From NCBI GenBank assembly GCA_949298505.1, contig CASFWW010000027.1:1-39364 (forward strand): a stretch of 39,364 bases of DNA, read 5' to 3'. The translations under genes were made by a program, and so were the position numbers. Numbering within the stretch: position 1 is the stretch's first letter; each line of letters begins with the position of its first letter. The stretch is from Ornithoclostridium sp949298505 (GTDB taxonomy: Bacteria; Bacillota; Clostridia; Christensenellales; UBA3700). The notes beneath the pieces were generated by a model that had not been told where the DNA came from, ran no database searches, and saw only the letters and a list, made by a program, of their open reading frames with translations. Below, piece after piece: positions 31,991-39,045 of the stretch.

Positions 31991-32902
31991 ATGAAGCGCA
32001 GCTATAAAATCGCAATAGCTGCCGTCTCATGTGCGATCGCAGTGCTTGCGGTCGTAGCGCAGGCTTATGTTTCGACCGTCAGCATCGCGCTCAACGTCGT
32101 AGCCGCGCTCGCAATTTCGCTTCCGCTTACTCAGAGATCTGTGAGCGGGGCGATTTTTTCTTACGTTGCCGCATCGCTGATCGGCTTCCTTGCCGTAAAC
32201 GTGAAGGCGCTTCCTTTTATCATCTTTTACGCGCCATATGCGATAATAGCTTACGCGGCTGACTTTGTGTTTTACAAAAGCGAAAAGGTCAGACTTCCGA
32301 AATGGGTTAAAATTGCCGTGATAACGGTGGTAAAACTAGCCTTCTTCGGCGCGGCGTTCTACGCTTGTCTGACACTGATGAAAGTTGTCGTTTCGGACAT
32401 CGCGCTTTTCGGCTGGAAATGGACGCTTCCTTTGCTGATGCTTGCCGGCTTTATATGCTTTTGCACGTACGATCCGCTGTACAGGTTCGTATTCGTCAAT
32501 ATGGAAAAAGTGGTTTCAAGATATGTAAGCGGCGGCAGACGGAGCGGGAAGCCGGATATACGTCCCGTTGCGCCGACCGAGCCTGAAAATGCGGGAGGCG
32601 ACGTGTTTGAAGGGTTCGGGGAAAGCGAAGTTGCAGATCCCGGCAACGGCGGAAGAGGTTCTTCGGGGATCGAAAGCGAGACTGAGAGTGCAAACGTACC
32701 GGAAAACGCAAACGCGCCGGAGAGCGTTGCTTCCGTAAACGACGGGAACGGCGAATCTCCCGCGGTAAATCCGGGCGACGAAGAAACAAATCATGACGGA
32801 GACGGACAACAAAGTTCTCCCGCTCGGGAAGAATCGGGAAACGACGGCGGAACGCAGACCGGAGACGGCATGGACGGAAGTTCAGACGGCTTGAAGCCGT
32901 AA
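31991..32902 (+). CDS. Membrane protein with acidic disordered tail
   Basis: 303 residues. Six or so membrane segments lie between residues 5 and 175 (IAIAAVSCAIAVLAVVAQAY, IFSYVAASLIGFLAVNV, IAVITVVKLAFFGAAFYAC, WTLPLLMLAGFICFC). From about 195 the protein is a low-complexity tail of about 105 residues rich in Gly, Glu, Asn, Ser and Asp with few aromatics. It starts one base after the J-like gene stop and has no Shine-Dalgarno, so translation probably depends on reinitiation. No family recognised. Context: trpS-DUF5685-J-like-membrane-DUF3810. Confidence 0.7.
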   Translation: MKRSYKIAIAAVSCAIAVLAVVAQAYVSTVSIALNVVAALAISLPLTQRSVSGAIFSYVAASLIGFLAVNVKALPFIIFYAPYAIIAYAADFVFYKSEKVRLPKWVKIAVITVVKLAFFGAAFYACLTLMKVVVSDIALFGWKWTLPLLMLAGFICFCTYDPLYRFVFVNMEKVVSRYVSGGRRSGKPDIRPVAPTEPENAGGDVFEGFGESEVADPGNGGRGSSGIESETESANVPENANAPESVASVNDGNGESPAVNPGDEETNHDGDGQQSSPAREESGNDGGTQTGDGMDGSSDGLKP

Positions 32903-32961
32903 CATTTATACAAGACTTTCAGACGCGGCAGTTGTGGTCTTAAGGTCGTAAAAGGTGAGCG

Positions 32962-34113
32962 ATGGACAAGTACAGGCGGAGAATGATATTCAACGGCGTA
33001 ATGTCGGCTTTGGCGGTCATACTCATCGTGACCGTAGCTTTGCTCAGCCGTGACGTCGCGCTCAGCGAAAAAGCGACGCGAACAGTCACTTTCGCGTTTA
33101 CAAATTCACTCGGGAGGCTTTCTTCCGCGCTTTCTTTTTCTCTTTTCGAAGTTCTCGTCTACATTGCCGTCATTGCCGCGATTTTTCTGATAATAAAAGG
33201 AATAGTACATCTAGCAAAACGGGAAACGGCGCGCGGACTTTGCTCGTTTACCACGCTTGTCGCCACAGTGCTTTGCGTTGTGTCGATATACGTTCTGGAT
33301 ACCTCTTTTGCGTACAACAGAGAGGAGCCGCCGTTGGACGTGTACGAAAACGGTGAACTTTCGGACGAGGAGATTTTAGCCGCTTCAGACGCGTTTTTCA
33401 ACGATTTCATCGCGCTGGCGAACTCTTTGGAAAGGGATGAAAACGGCTTCCCGGTATGCGATATGTCGGTTGAAGAAATATCCGAACTGATAAGGAAAGA
33501 ATACGCAAAGCCGGACGACGCGTATTACGACGTATACGTGCCCAAGGCAAAGGGCATGATCTCTTCTGCGCTGATGAGCGAACTGTATCTTATCGGCATA
33601 ACTTTCACGCCGATAGGCGAAGCCAACGTCAACGAACAGGCGCCGGTATCTGACAGGATATTCACGATCGCGCACGAGATGGCGCATTCTATCGGGATAA
33701 TGAGAGAGGAGGACGCAAATCTCGTCGCGACCTTCGTGCTGATAAACAGCGAAAATGACCTTCTGAGATATGCGGCTATGATGGAATACAGCGGCAGGAT
33801 CACGGATATTGTCAGGTTGCTGGACGAGGAGAAATGCGCCGATTATGAAAAAGCGCTTAACGAAAGCCCGGTATATTATGAATATAGTCAGGAAGTGAAG
33901 TTCTGGAAGTCAAAGGGTATGTTCAACAAAATATCCGAGTTTTTCAACAATATTTATCTGAAATTCAACGGTCAGGACCTGGGAACGGGAAGTTATAACG
34001 ACGACAATTTCTGGGAAGTCACTCCGTCCGATCCGGACGACGACGGCAATATCACGTACGAGATCGAGTTGTCTGACATACAGCTTGTTCTGCTGACGAG
34101 ATATGCGGGATAG
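32962..34113 (+). CDS. DUF3810 family putative membrane zinc metallopeptidase
   Basis: 383 residues. Membrane segments at about 10-27, 57-80 and 95-112 (VLVYIAVIAAIFLIIKGIVH) are followed by a large domain with the zinc-site motif HEMAHSIGIMREEDANLVAT near residue 237-256 (HEXXH plus a downstream acidic residue), typical of DUF3810/M48-like membrane proteins. GITFTPIGEANVNEQAPVS precedes it as in the family. Ribosome binding site AAGGTGAG about four bases upstream. Peptidase activity is predicted from the motif only. Last gene of the trpS-headed run; no clear terminator before the trpB promoter. Confidence 0.8.
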   Translation: MDKYRRRMIFNGVMSALAVILIVTVALLSRDVALSEKATRTVTFAFTNSLGRLSSALSFSLFEVLVYIAVIAAIFLIIKGIVHLAKRETARGLCSFTTLVATVLCVVSIYVLDTSFAYNREEPPLDVYENGELSDEEILAASDAFFNDFIALANSLERDENGFPVCDMSVEEISELIRKEYAKPDDAYYDVYVPKAKGMISSALMSELYLIGITFTPIGEANVNEQAPVSDRIFTIAHEMAHSIGIMREEDANLVATFVLINSENDLLRYAAMMEYSGRITDIVRLLDEEKCADYEKALNESPVYYEYSQEVKFWKSKGMFNKISEFFNNIYLKFNGQDLGTGSYNDDNFWEVTPSDPDDDGNITYEIELSDIQLVLLTRYAG

Positions 34114-34183
34114 TTTATATCGTTTTTCCGTATGTCGTCAACGTTATCAATGAAAAAAAAGTTGAGGAATTCAAATAAATCCG

Positions 34184-34212
34184 TTGACACTCAAATATAA
34201 ATAATGTAATAT
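34184..34212 (+). promoter_or_regulatory. Promoter of the trpB leader
   Basis: TTGACA, 17 bases, TAATAT. Transcription from about 34219 gives a 218-nt leader with a small hairpin TATCC-TAGT-GGATA (34231-34244), the leader peptide and a terminator-like hairpin. Confidence 0.65.
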
Positions 34213-34285
34213 ATATACATAAACCGAGCGTATCCTAGTGGATAAGCTGGTAAGACAAGACAAGATCAGAAAGGAGAAGACGGCT

Positions 34286-34324
34286 ATGAACTCAGCATAT
34301 TTTACGCGATGGCGTTCGCGGTAG
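34286..34324 (+). CDS. Trp-codon leader peptide upstream of trpB2 (12 aa)
   Basis: MNSAYFTRWRSR followed by TAG. The start has AAAGGAG nine to ten bases upstream. Codon 9 is UGG, the only Trp codon, and codons 10-12 (CGTTCGCGG) form the 5' arm of a hairpin whose 3' arm CGAACG (34348-34353) is followed by A and T7. A ribosome waiting at UGG would cover the 5' arm and stop the terminator forming; release at TAG would free it. This is the logic of ribosome-mediated attenuation (trpL type). A free-tryptophan arrest mechanism (tnaC type) is an alternative. Translation not shown. Confidence 0.65.
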   Translation: MNSAYFTRWRSR

Positions 34325-34361
34325 TATTTTCGTTTGACATTTTATGCCGAACGATTTTTTT
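34313..34361 (+). terminator. Attenuator hairpin upstream of trpB2
   Basis: CGTTCG (34313-34318) pairs with CGAACG (34348-34353), followed by ATTTTTTT. A competing shorter stem uses TCGTT (34330-34334) with AACGA (34350-34354). The stem is short with a long loop, so the exact fold is uncertain. Confidence 0.5.
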
Positions 34362-34436
34362 ATGACAAACCGCGCAAACGCTAGTTAAAGCGCCCGGCGA
34401 AAGCCGCATTTAACGTAAAATCAAGGAGAATTAAAA

Positions 34437-35831
34437 ATGGAAAACAAGAAAATACCTTATAAAATATATCTGCCCGAGGAGGAGATCCCAAAAAAATGGC
34501 TCAACCTCAAGGCGTTCATGAAGGAACAGCACGACCCCTTCCTCAATCCCGCAACGCTCAAACCCTGCACGAAAGACGATCTTCGCCCGGTGTTCTGCGA
34601 CGAAGTGATTGACCAGGAACTGAACTGTACGGATAAGTACATCGAAATTCCTCAGGGGATCCGCGATTTCTACAAGATGTACAGACCCTCGCCGCTCGTA
34701 AGGGCTTACGAACTGGAAAAAGCACTGGGCACTCCTGCGGAGATTTATTACAAGTTCGAGGGTAACAATACCTCCGGCTCGCACAAGCTGAACAGCGCGG
34801 TCGCGCAGGCTTACTACGCAAAACAGCAGGGCATCACTTCGCTGACCACCGAAACGGGCGCGGGACAATGGGGCACGGCGCTTTCTATGGCGTGCGCTTT
34901 CTACGGCATCGATCTCAAAGTTTACATGGTCAAGGTTTCAAGCGAACAGAAACCGTACCGCAAAGAGGTGATGAGAACTTACGGCGCGCAGGTCATCCCG
35001 TCTCCGTCCGAGACGACCAAGGTCGGCAGAGCCATTCTCAAGGAACATCCCAATACCGGCGGATCTCTCGGCTGTGCGATCTCCGAGGCGATCGAAGTGG
35101 CGACCACCACGCCCGATTGCAGATACGTGCTGGGCAGCGTACTTGACCACGTGGTTTTGCATCAGAGCGTCATCGGTCTTGAAGCGAAAGCGGCGCTTGA
35201 CAAGTACGGAGTAACGCCCGACATCGTCATCGGATGCGCCGGCGGCGGCTCCAACCTGGGCGGTCTCATCGCTCCTTTTATGGCGGATAAACTTGAGGGT
35301 AAGAACGATATACAATTTATCGCTGTGGAGCCTGCAAGCTGTCCGTCTCTTACGAGAGGCGTTTACGCTTACGACTTCTGCGACACCGGCAAGACGACTC
35401 CGCTTGCGAGGATGTACACGCTCGGCAGCGGCTTCCTGCCGTCTCCCAACCATGCCGGAGGTCTCAGATATCACGGCATGAGCCCGATACTTTCCAAGCT
35501 GTATCACGACGGCTATATGACCGCAAGAAGCGTTGAACAGACCAAGGTGTTCGAGGTGGCTGAAATGTTCGCGAGATGCGAAGGCATCCTGCCTGCTCCC
35601 GAATCTTCTCACGCGATCAGAGTCGCGGTCGACGAAGCGCTGAAGTGCAAGGAGACGGGCGAGCACAAGAAGATCCTGTTCGGTCTCACCGGTACGGGTT
35701 ACTTCGATATGATCGCATATAAAGCGTTTAACGACAAGACGATGAACGATTTTATCCCCACGGACGAGAATCTGAATGAAGGTTTCGCAAGCCTTCCCGA
35801 CATTCCTCAGAACGCGGGAGTGAGAGGCTGA
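34437..35831 (+). CDS. trpB: Tryptophan synthase beta chain, TrpB2 type
   Basis: PLP enzyme joining indole and serine to tryptophan. 464 residues, the longer TrpB2 form (about 400 for TrpB1). Motifs: PSPLVRAYELEKALGTPAEI, the PLP lysine in NNTSGSHKLNSAVAQAYYAK near 115, ETGAGQWGTALSMAC, the phosphate-binding GCAGGGSNLGGL near 265 and the C-terminal GLTGTGYFDM. SD CAAGGAG nine bases upstream. No trpA or other trp genes are adjacent, which is usual for TrpB2, often thought to salvage indole. It is controlled by a Trp leader and followed by a duplicated terminator. Confidence 0.95.
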   Translation: MENKKIPYKIYLPEEEIPKKWLNLKAFMKEQHDPFLNPATLKPCTKDDLRPVFCDEVIDQELNCTDKYIEIPQGIRDFYKMYRPSPLVRAYELEKALGTPAEIYYKFEGNNTSGSHKLNSAVAQAYYAKQQGITSLTTETGAGQWGTALSMACAFYGIDLKVYMVKVSSEQKPYRKEVMRTYGAQVIPSPSETTKVGRAILKEHPNTGGSLGCAISEAIEVATTTPDCRYVLGSVLDHVVLHQSVIGLEAKAALDKYGVTPDIVIGCAGGGSNLGGLIAPFMADKLEGKNDIQFIAVEPASCPSLTRGVYAYDFCDTGKTTPLARMYTLGSGFLPSPNHAGGLRYHGMSPILSKLYHDGYMTARSVEQTKVFEVAEMFARCEGILPAPESSHAIRVAVDEALKCKETGEHKKILFGLTGTGYFDMIAYKAFNDKTMNDFIPTDENLNEGFASLPDIPQNAGVRG

Positions 35832-35881
35832 ATTAATAGGGCGAAAGTCCTGAACCGTATTACGTATTATATGAAATCCAT

Positions 35882-35913
35882 GCGGTTCCCTGAAACAGGG
35901 GACCGCTTTTTTT
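35882..35913 (+). terminator. trpB terminator, first copy
   Basis: 11-bp stem with AAA loop and T7, about 50 bases after the trpB stop. The second copy is at 35936-35967. Confidence 0.9.
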
Positions 35914-35989
35914 GCGTCTCTTATACCAGATCAAAGCGGTTCCCTGAAACAGGGGACCGCTTTTTTTGCGTCTCTTATACCAGATCAAA
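35882..35989 (+). repeat. 54-bp perfect tandem duplication carrying two trpB terminators
   Basis: Two identical 54-bp units (35882-35935 and 35936-35989). Each holds an intrinsic terminator: GCGGTTCCCTG-AAA-CAGGGGACCGC with one G-U pair and T7, then GCGTCTCTTATACCAGATCA. Identity over the whole unit indicates a recent duplication. Confidence 0.92.
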
Positions 35990-36660
35990 GTAATACGAAA
36001 AAGGTTTAAAGCGGCAAATTTTCGTCCCGGTGTGACCGGGAGCAATAGTCGGCTATCTCGAGTTGACGTTTGCTACGGTTAAAGTGGCTTATAACAGTTA
36101 CAGGTGCATTGCAAAGCTTTGCATTATCTAGTCAGATACAAGAAACACTGCTCGAAATTGTATGTGTAATCAGTCGCTGATTTTCGGTTTGTTCGTCGGC
36201 ACCGGAAAATTGAACGATCGGGCTAATCGCCGCGAAACAGACAGCTATGCGCGACAGCGACTATGTTTCCATAGCACGGGCGACTTATGTGGGCAAAGTT
36301 ATCCCGTTACCGTACGGAGCAGGCGTGTGGAGAGGTGCGGGGTAAGAGATGATGGTGCATTTCATAAAACAGTCAAGTGCCTGCAGTTACGAACCGTATT
36401 TTACTTATCCAAAGGAAATATTAAAAGCGAAAAAAGAATAATTTCAGAGCTTATAACTACGTTGAATCCATAATTAGTATTTGTATTATCTATGTGAATC
36501 AATTAGTATTAATTATTATCAAGTAACAACTTATCACGCGGTCAGTTTTTCGTAAGTTTTGCGTTACGTAACTATGAATCCGTTTTATCCATAAAATAAT
36601 TACGATTTTACATTGTATTCGCAATTCTTTGGAAATATAATATTATATATATTTTTTCGC
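35990..36660. other. Long non-coding interval with several inverted repeats
   Basis: No supportable gene lies between trpB and pit. The proximal part (36020-36420) has ordinary GC and short perfect inverted repeats: CCCGG-TGTGA-CCGGG (36026-36040), TGCAAAGCTTTGCA (36110-36123), AATCAG-TCG-CTGATT (36169-36183) and CTATG-TTTC-CATAG (36261-36274). The distal part (36420-36660) is very AT-rich with AATTAGTATT repeated. A structured RNA or the relic of a lost gene are possible; I recognise neither tmRNA, RNase P RNA, 6S nor SRP RNA. A 103-codon frame at 36162 lacks a ribosome binding site and is not accepted. Confidence 0.5.
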
Positions 36661-36671
36661 GCATTCCGCTA

Positions 36672-36700
36672 TTGAAACAAACCGCTTCAGGTAGTATAAT
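36672..36700 (+). promoter_or_regulatory. Promoter of the pit operon
   Basis: TTGAAA, 17 bases, TATAAT. The leader to the pit start is about 120 nt. Confidence 0.8.
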
Positions 36701-36754
36701 TGAATAGAAGCATAAAGGAGCGACGCCTTTCCGTTTGACGGAGAGCGCAAGCAA

Positions 36755-36829
36755 ATGTTCCTGCCGGCAACCGTTGCGGTGGGCAAAAATGCGGAGGCGC
36801 GCGGAAAATATCCACGGAGCAAAAGATGA
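36755..36829 (+). CDS. Short upstream ORF overlapping the pit start (24 aa)
   Basis: ATG at 36755 with GGAGAG upstream opens 24 codons (MFLPATVAVGKNAEARGKYP, then RSKR) whose TGA overlaps the pit ATG as ATGA. It could be a translational-coupling or leader ORF. Basic composition, no known motif. The leader around it contains a CCGT-TTG-ACGG hairpin (36731-36741). Evidence is limited to position, start signals and overlap. Confidence 0.4.
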   Translation: MFLPATVAVGKNAEARGKYPRSKR

Positions 36830-37857
36830 ACGCGTACATAATCGTAGTCATGGTCTTTGCCATGCTTTACACATTTTATATGGGGTTTTCCGATGGCGCA
36901 AACGCTGTCGCCACATGTGTTGCTACGCGTGCCATTAAAGCGAGATACTCGCTTATCATTGCAGGCGCCGTCATGCTGATCGCCCCGATCCTGATCTGTT
37001 ATTTTCTGAAAAGCGACAGCGTTGCGAGGACTGTCGGCAGTCTTGTTTATAGTGACGCGCTTGAAAACGTTGATCCCAAAGCCGGTTTCGTGTTTATGCT
37101 TTCGACTATGATCGCGGCGCTGGTCTGGTCTGTGATATGCGTGCTCGTATCCGTTCCCAACAGCACGTCGCATACGTTGCTCGGCGGTCTGGTCGGTGCG
37201 GCGATAGCGTGCTTCGGGTTTAGTTGCGTGAACTGGACGGCTGTGGGGCTCAAAGTCATTCTGATGGTTTTCCTTACGCCTATGATCTGTATGACTGCAG
37301 GCTTTCTGCTTGACAAGCTTTTCAGAGCGGTCTGCGTCTATCTTGACAGGAGCGTCAAGAAATATTTCAAGGTGGCTCAGGTGATCAACGTCGTCATTAT
37401 GAGCACGTCAATTTCGATCAACAACGTGCAGAAGACGATGGGCATATATCTGCTCACGCTGGCTGTATGCAAGGGCGTGGACATTGAAACGTACGAGTTT
37501 TCCTTCGCGATCGTCGCGTTGATTTCGGTGGCGATCATGATGGGCATCGTGTTCGGAGGTTACAGACTGATATACGCCGTAGGAAAGAAGATCTGCAGAG
37601 TGGGCACCCTTCAGTCCTTTACCGCTCAGGTGGCGACTGAAGCCGTGGCGCTTACTTGTTCGTTCACCGGAATCCCGATCAGTACCGGTCAGGTGGTTTC
37701 TTCAAGCATAATCGGCGTCGGCATAGCCGAAAGGGTCAGCGCGGTACGCTGGGGAAGGGCAAAAAAGATTTTTTCCAGCTGGTTGCTGACTTTCCCGGTG
37801 GCGGCTTGTATGGGCGCTTTTGTCGGGATCGTACTCAAACTTATTTTCGTGAGGTAA
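36826..37857 (+). CDS. pit: Inorganic phosphate transporter, PiT family
   Basis: 343 residues with about ten membrane segments. The PiT signature appears twice as expected: FSDGANAVATCVATRAI near residue 22 and VPNSTSHTLLGGLVGAAIAC near 105 in the first repeat, and STSISINNVQKTMGIYLLTL plus SFTGIPISTGQVVSSSIIGV in the second. It moves phosphate with H+ or Na+. SD CGGAGC about seven bases upstream. It lies 12 bases before a DUF47 gene, its common partner. The leader holds a 24-codon ORF overlapping the start codon. Confidence 0.92.
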   Translation: MNAYIIVVMVFAMLYTFYMGFSDGANAVATCVATRAIKARYSLIIAGAVMLIAPILICYFLKSDSVARTVGSLVYSDALENVDPKAGFVFMLSTMIAALVWSVICVLVSVPNSTSHTLLGGLVGAAIACFGFSCVNWTAVGLKVILMVFLTPMICMTAGFLLDKLFRAVCVYLDRSVKKYFKVAQVINVVIMSTSISINNVQKTMGIYLLTLAVCKGVDIETYEFSFAIVALISVAIMMGIVFGGYRLIYAVGKKICRVGTLQSFTAQVATEAVALTCSFTGIPISTGQVVSSSIIGVGIAERVSAVRWGRAKKIFSSWLLTFPVAACMGAFVGIVLKLIFVR

Positions 37858-37869
37858 CAGGAGGAAGTT

Positions 37870-38469
37870 ATGGCATTATTCAAGAAAAAAACCGATTTTT
37901 TCGGACTTCTGGCAAAACAATGTGACGCAATGGTGCGCGGCATGCAGGCGCTTTACGATTATTGCACCACGTGCGACGAAAAATTCGGAGACAGCGTGAT
38001 AGCGATCGAGGACGAAGGCGATATGGTCAGGCGCATCCTGATCGATGAGCTCAACAAGACGTTCATAACGCCGATGGAGAGAAACGACATTTTCGATCTT
38101 TCCAGACAGCTTGACGAGATCCTGGACTACGCAAAGACGACCGTGGACGAAACCCGCCTTTTCAAGGTCAAGCCCAACGAAGATATGGTCAAAATGGTCG
38201 CGATACTTCTAGATATAACTCAGCATATCACAAAAGCCGTCACCAATATGGAAAAGCATAAGAGCATCGCCCGCGACGAGGCGATCAAGGTCAAGAGCCT
38301 GGAGAACAATATCGGCGCGGCGTATTATAAAGCGCTTGCAAAACTTTTCGATACCGACGATATCCATGAGATATTCAAGTACCGTGAACTTTACCGCCAT
38401 CTTAATACCACCGCGGACGTTGCCGACGTCGCGATGGACAGCCTTCTCGACGCACTGATGTCATTGTAA
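37870..38469 (+). CDS. DUF47 family, PhoU-like Pit accessory protein
   Basis: 199 residues, the usual length. Helical bundle with PhoU-like repeats: FFGLLAKQCDAMVRGMQAL, the metal-binding acid cluster AIEDEGDMVRRIL, FITPMERNDIFDLSRQLDEI followed by LDYA, and KVKSLENNIGAAYYKALAKL. DUF47 proteins are encoded with Pit transporters and are thought to control their activity, as PhoU does for Pst. SD AGGAGGAAG nearby, directly downstream of pit, so one operon. No terminator other than the repeat-rich region follows. Confidence 0.92.
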   Translation: MALFKKKTDFFGLLAKQCDAMVRGMQALYDYCTTCDEKFGDSVIAIEDEGDMVRRILIDELNKTFITPMERNDIFDLSRQLDEILDYAKTTVDETRLFKVKPNEDMVKMVAILLDITQHITKAVTNMEKHKSIARDEAIKVKSLENNIGAAYYKALAKLFDTDDIHEIFKYRELYRHLNTTADVADVAMDSLLDALMSL

Positions 38470-38470
38470 G

Positions 38471-38710
38471 CGGCGGCATTTGTCGCTGCCGCGTTTTGTT
38501 GCCCGTCTCGCTCAGCGAAGCAGACCCGGCAGTCGCCCCGCGACCGGTGTGACCGGCGACATTTGTCGCTGCCGCGTTTTGTTACCCGTTACGCTTAGCG
38601 AAGCCGATTCGGCAGTCGCCCCGCGACCGGTGTGACCGGCGGCATTTGTCGCTGCCGCGTTTTGTTGCCCGTTACGCTTAGCGAAGCCGATTCGGCAGTC
38701 GCCCCGCGAC
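38471..38710. repeat. 83-bp tandem repeat, 2.9 copies
   Basis: Units start at 38471, 38554 and 38637 (period 83); the last is cut at about 74 bp by the leu promoter. Each has CGGCRRCATTTGTCGCTGCC, then GCGTTTTGTT, a variable centre and GGCAGTCGCCCCGCGACC. The GGTGTGACC spacer joins copies. Copy 3 matches copy 1 in its first half and copy 2 in its second, a mosaic expected from recombination between units. Inverted segments (CGGCAG...CTGCCG, GCGACA-TT-TGTCGC in copy 2) predict stable RNA or DNA hairpins. No coding sense. Confidence 0.9.
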
Positions 38711-38719
38711 AAAAAATGC

Positions 38720-38748
38720 TTGACAGAACGCAAAAAATAAAATATGAT
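38720..38748 (+). promoter_or_regulatory. Promoter of leuA T-box leader
   Basis: TTGACA, 17 bases, TATGAT. Confidence 0.85.
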
Positions 38749-38796
38749 ATTAACAATCACAATATTTTTCGGACAAAGAAGAGGAATATTAGTGTG

Positions 38797-39034
38797 TAAC
38801 GGGCGCACAGAGAGCCGCGGTCGGTGAAAAGCGGACGCTACGACATACGAACTCGCCTCGGAGTCCGCAGGGTGAACAGTCAGCCCTGCCGGGAGTAGCC
38901 CGTTACAGCGAAAAGAGGATCTTTCCCTTTCAAACCGCAGAAGCGGCGTAGCCTATGGCGGGGAGAGGTCGAATAAGAGTGGTACCACGAAACGCAGCCT
39001 TCGTCTCTTAAAGACGACGGCTGTTATTTTTTTT
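38797..39034 (+). ncRNA. Leucine T-box riboswitch with terminator
   Basis: Binds uncharged tRNA-Leu and lets transcription continue into leuA. Stem I closes with TAACGGGC (38797-38804) and GCCCGTTA (38898-38905). The specifier loop GAACTCGCC places the codon CTC (Leu) at 38852-38854. The conserved T-box sequence AGAGTGGTACCACG is at 38976-38989, giving the TGGT that pairs with tRNA ACCA. The terminator is CAGCCTTCGTCT / AGACGACGGCTG (38995-39023) with a T-tract to 39034. Confidence 0.93.
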
Positions 39035-39045
39035 ACGGAGGGTAT

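Noticed and set aside
34334..34366. Second promoter inside the trpB leader (TTGACA at 34334)
   Set aside because: No -10 hexamer at acceptable spacing; the TATGAC element is 21 bases away.
35860..36045. - strand frame with a repeated IWYKRRKKSGPLFQGTA peptide
   Set aside because: It is a translation of the duplicated terminator, not a gene.
36320..36360. RNase P RNA suggested by GGTGCGGGGTAAGAGATGATGG
   Set aside because: Only a loose match to one conserved region; the GAGGAAAGTCC and ACAGAA elements are absent.
36162..36473. 103-codon + strand frame in the interval after trpB
   Set aside because: No ribosome binding site or recognisable domain; residues do not look like a folded protein.
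36740..36800. SAM-type riboswitch suggested by CCGGCAACC in the pit leader
   Set aside because: The other conserved SAM-I elements (GAGGGA, P1/P4 core) are missing.
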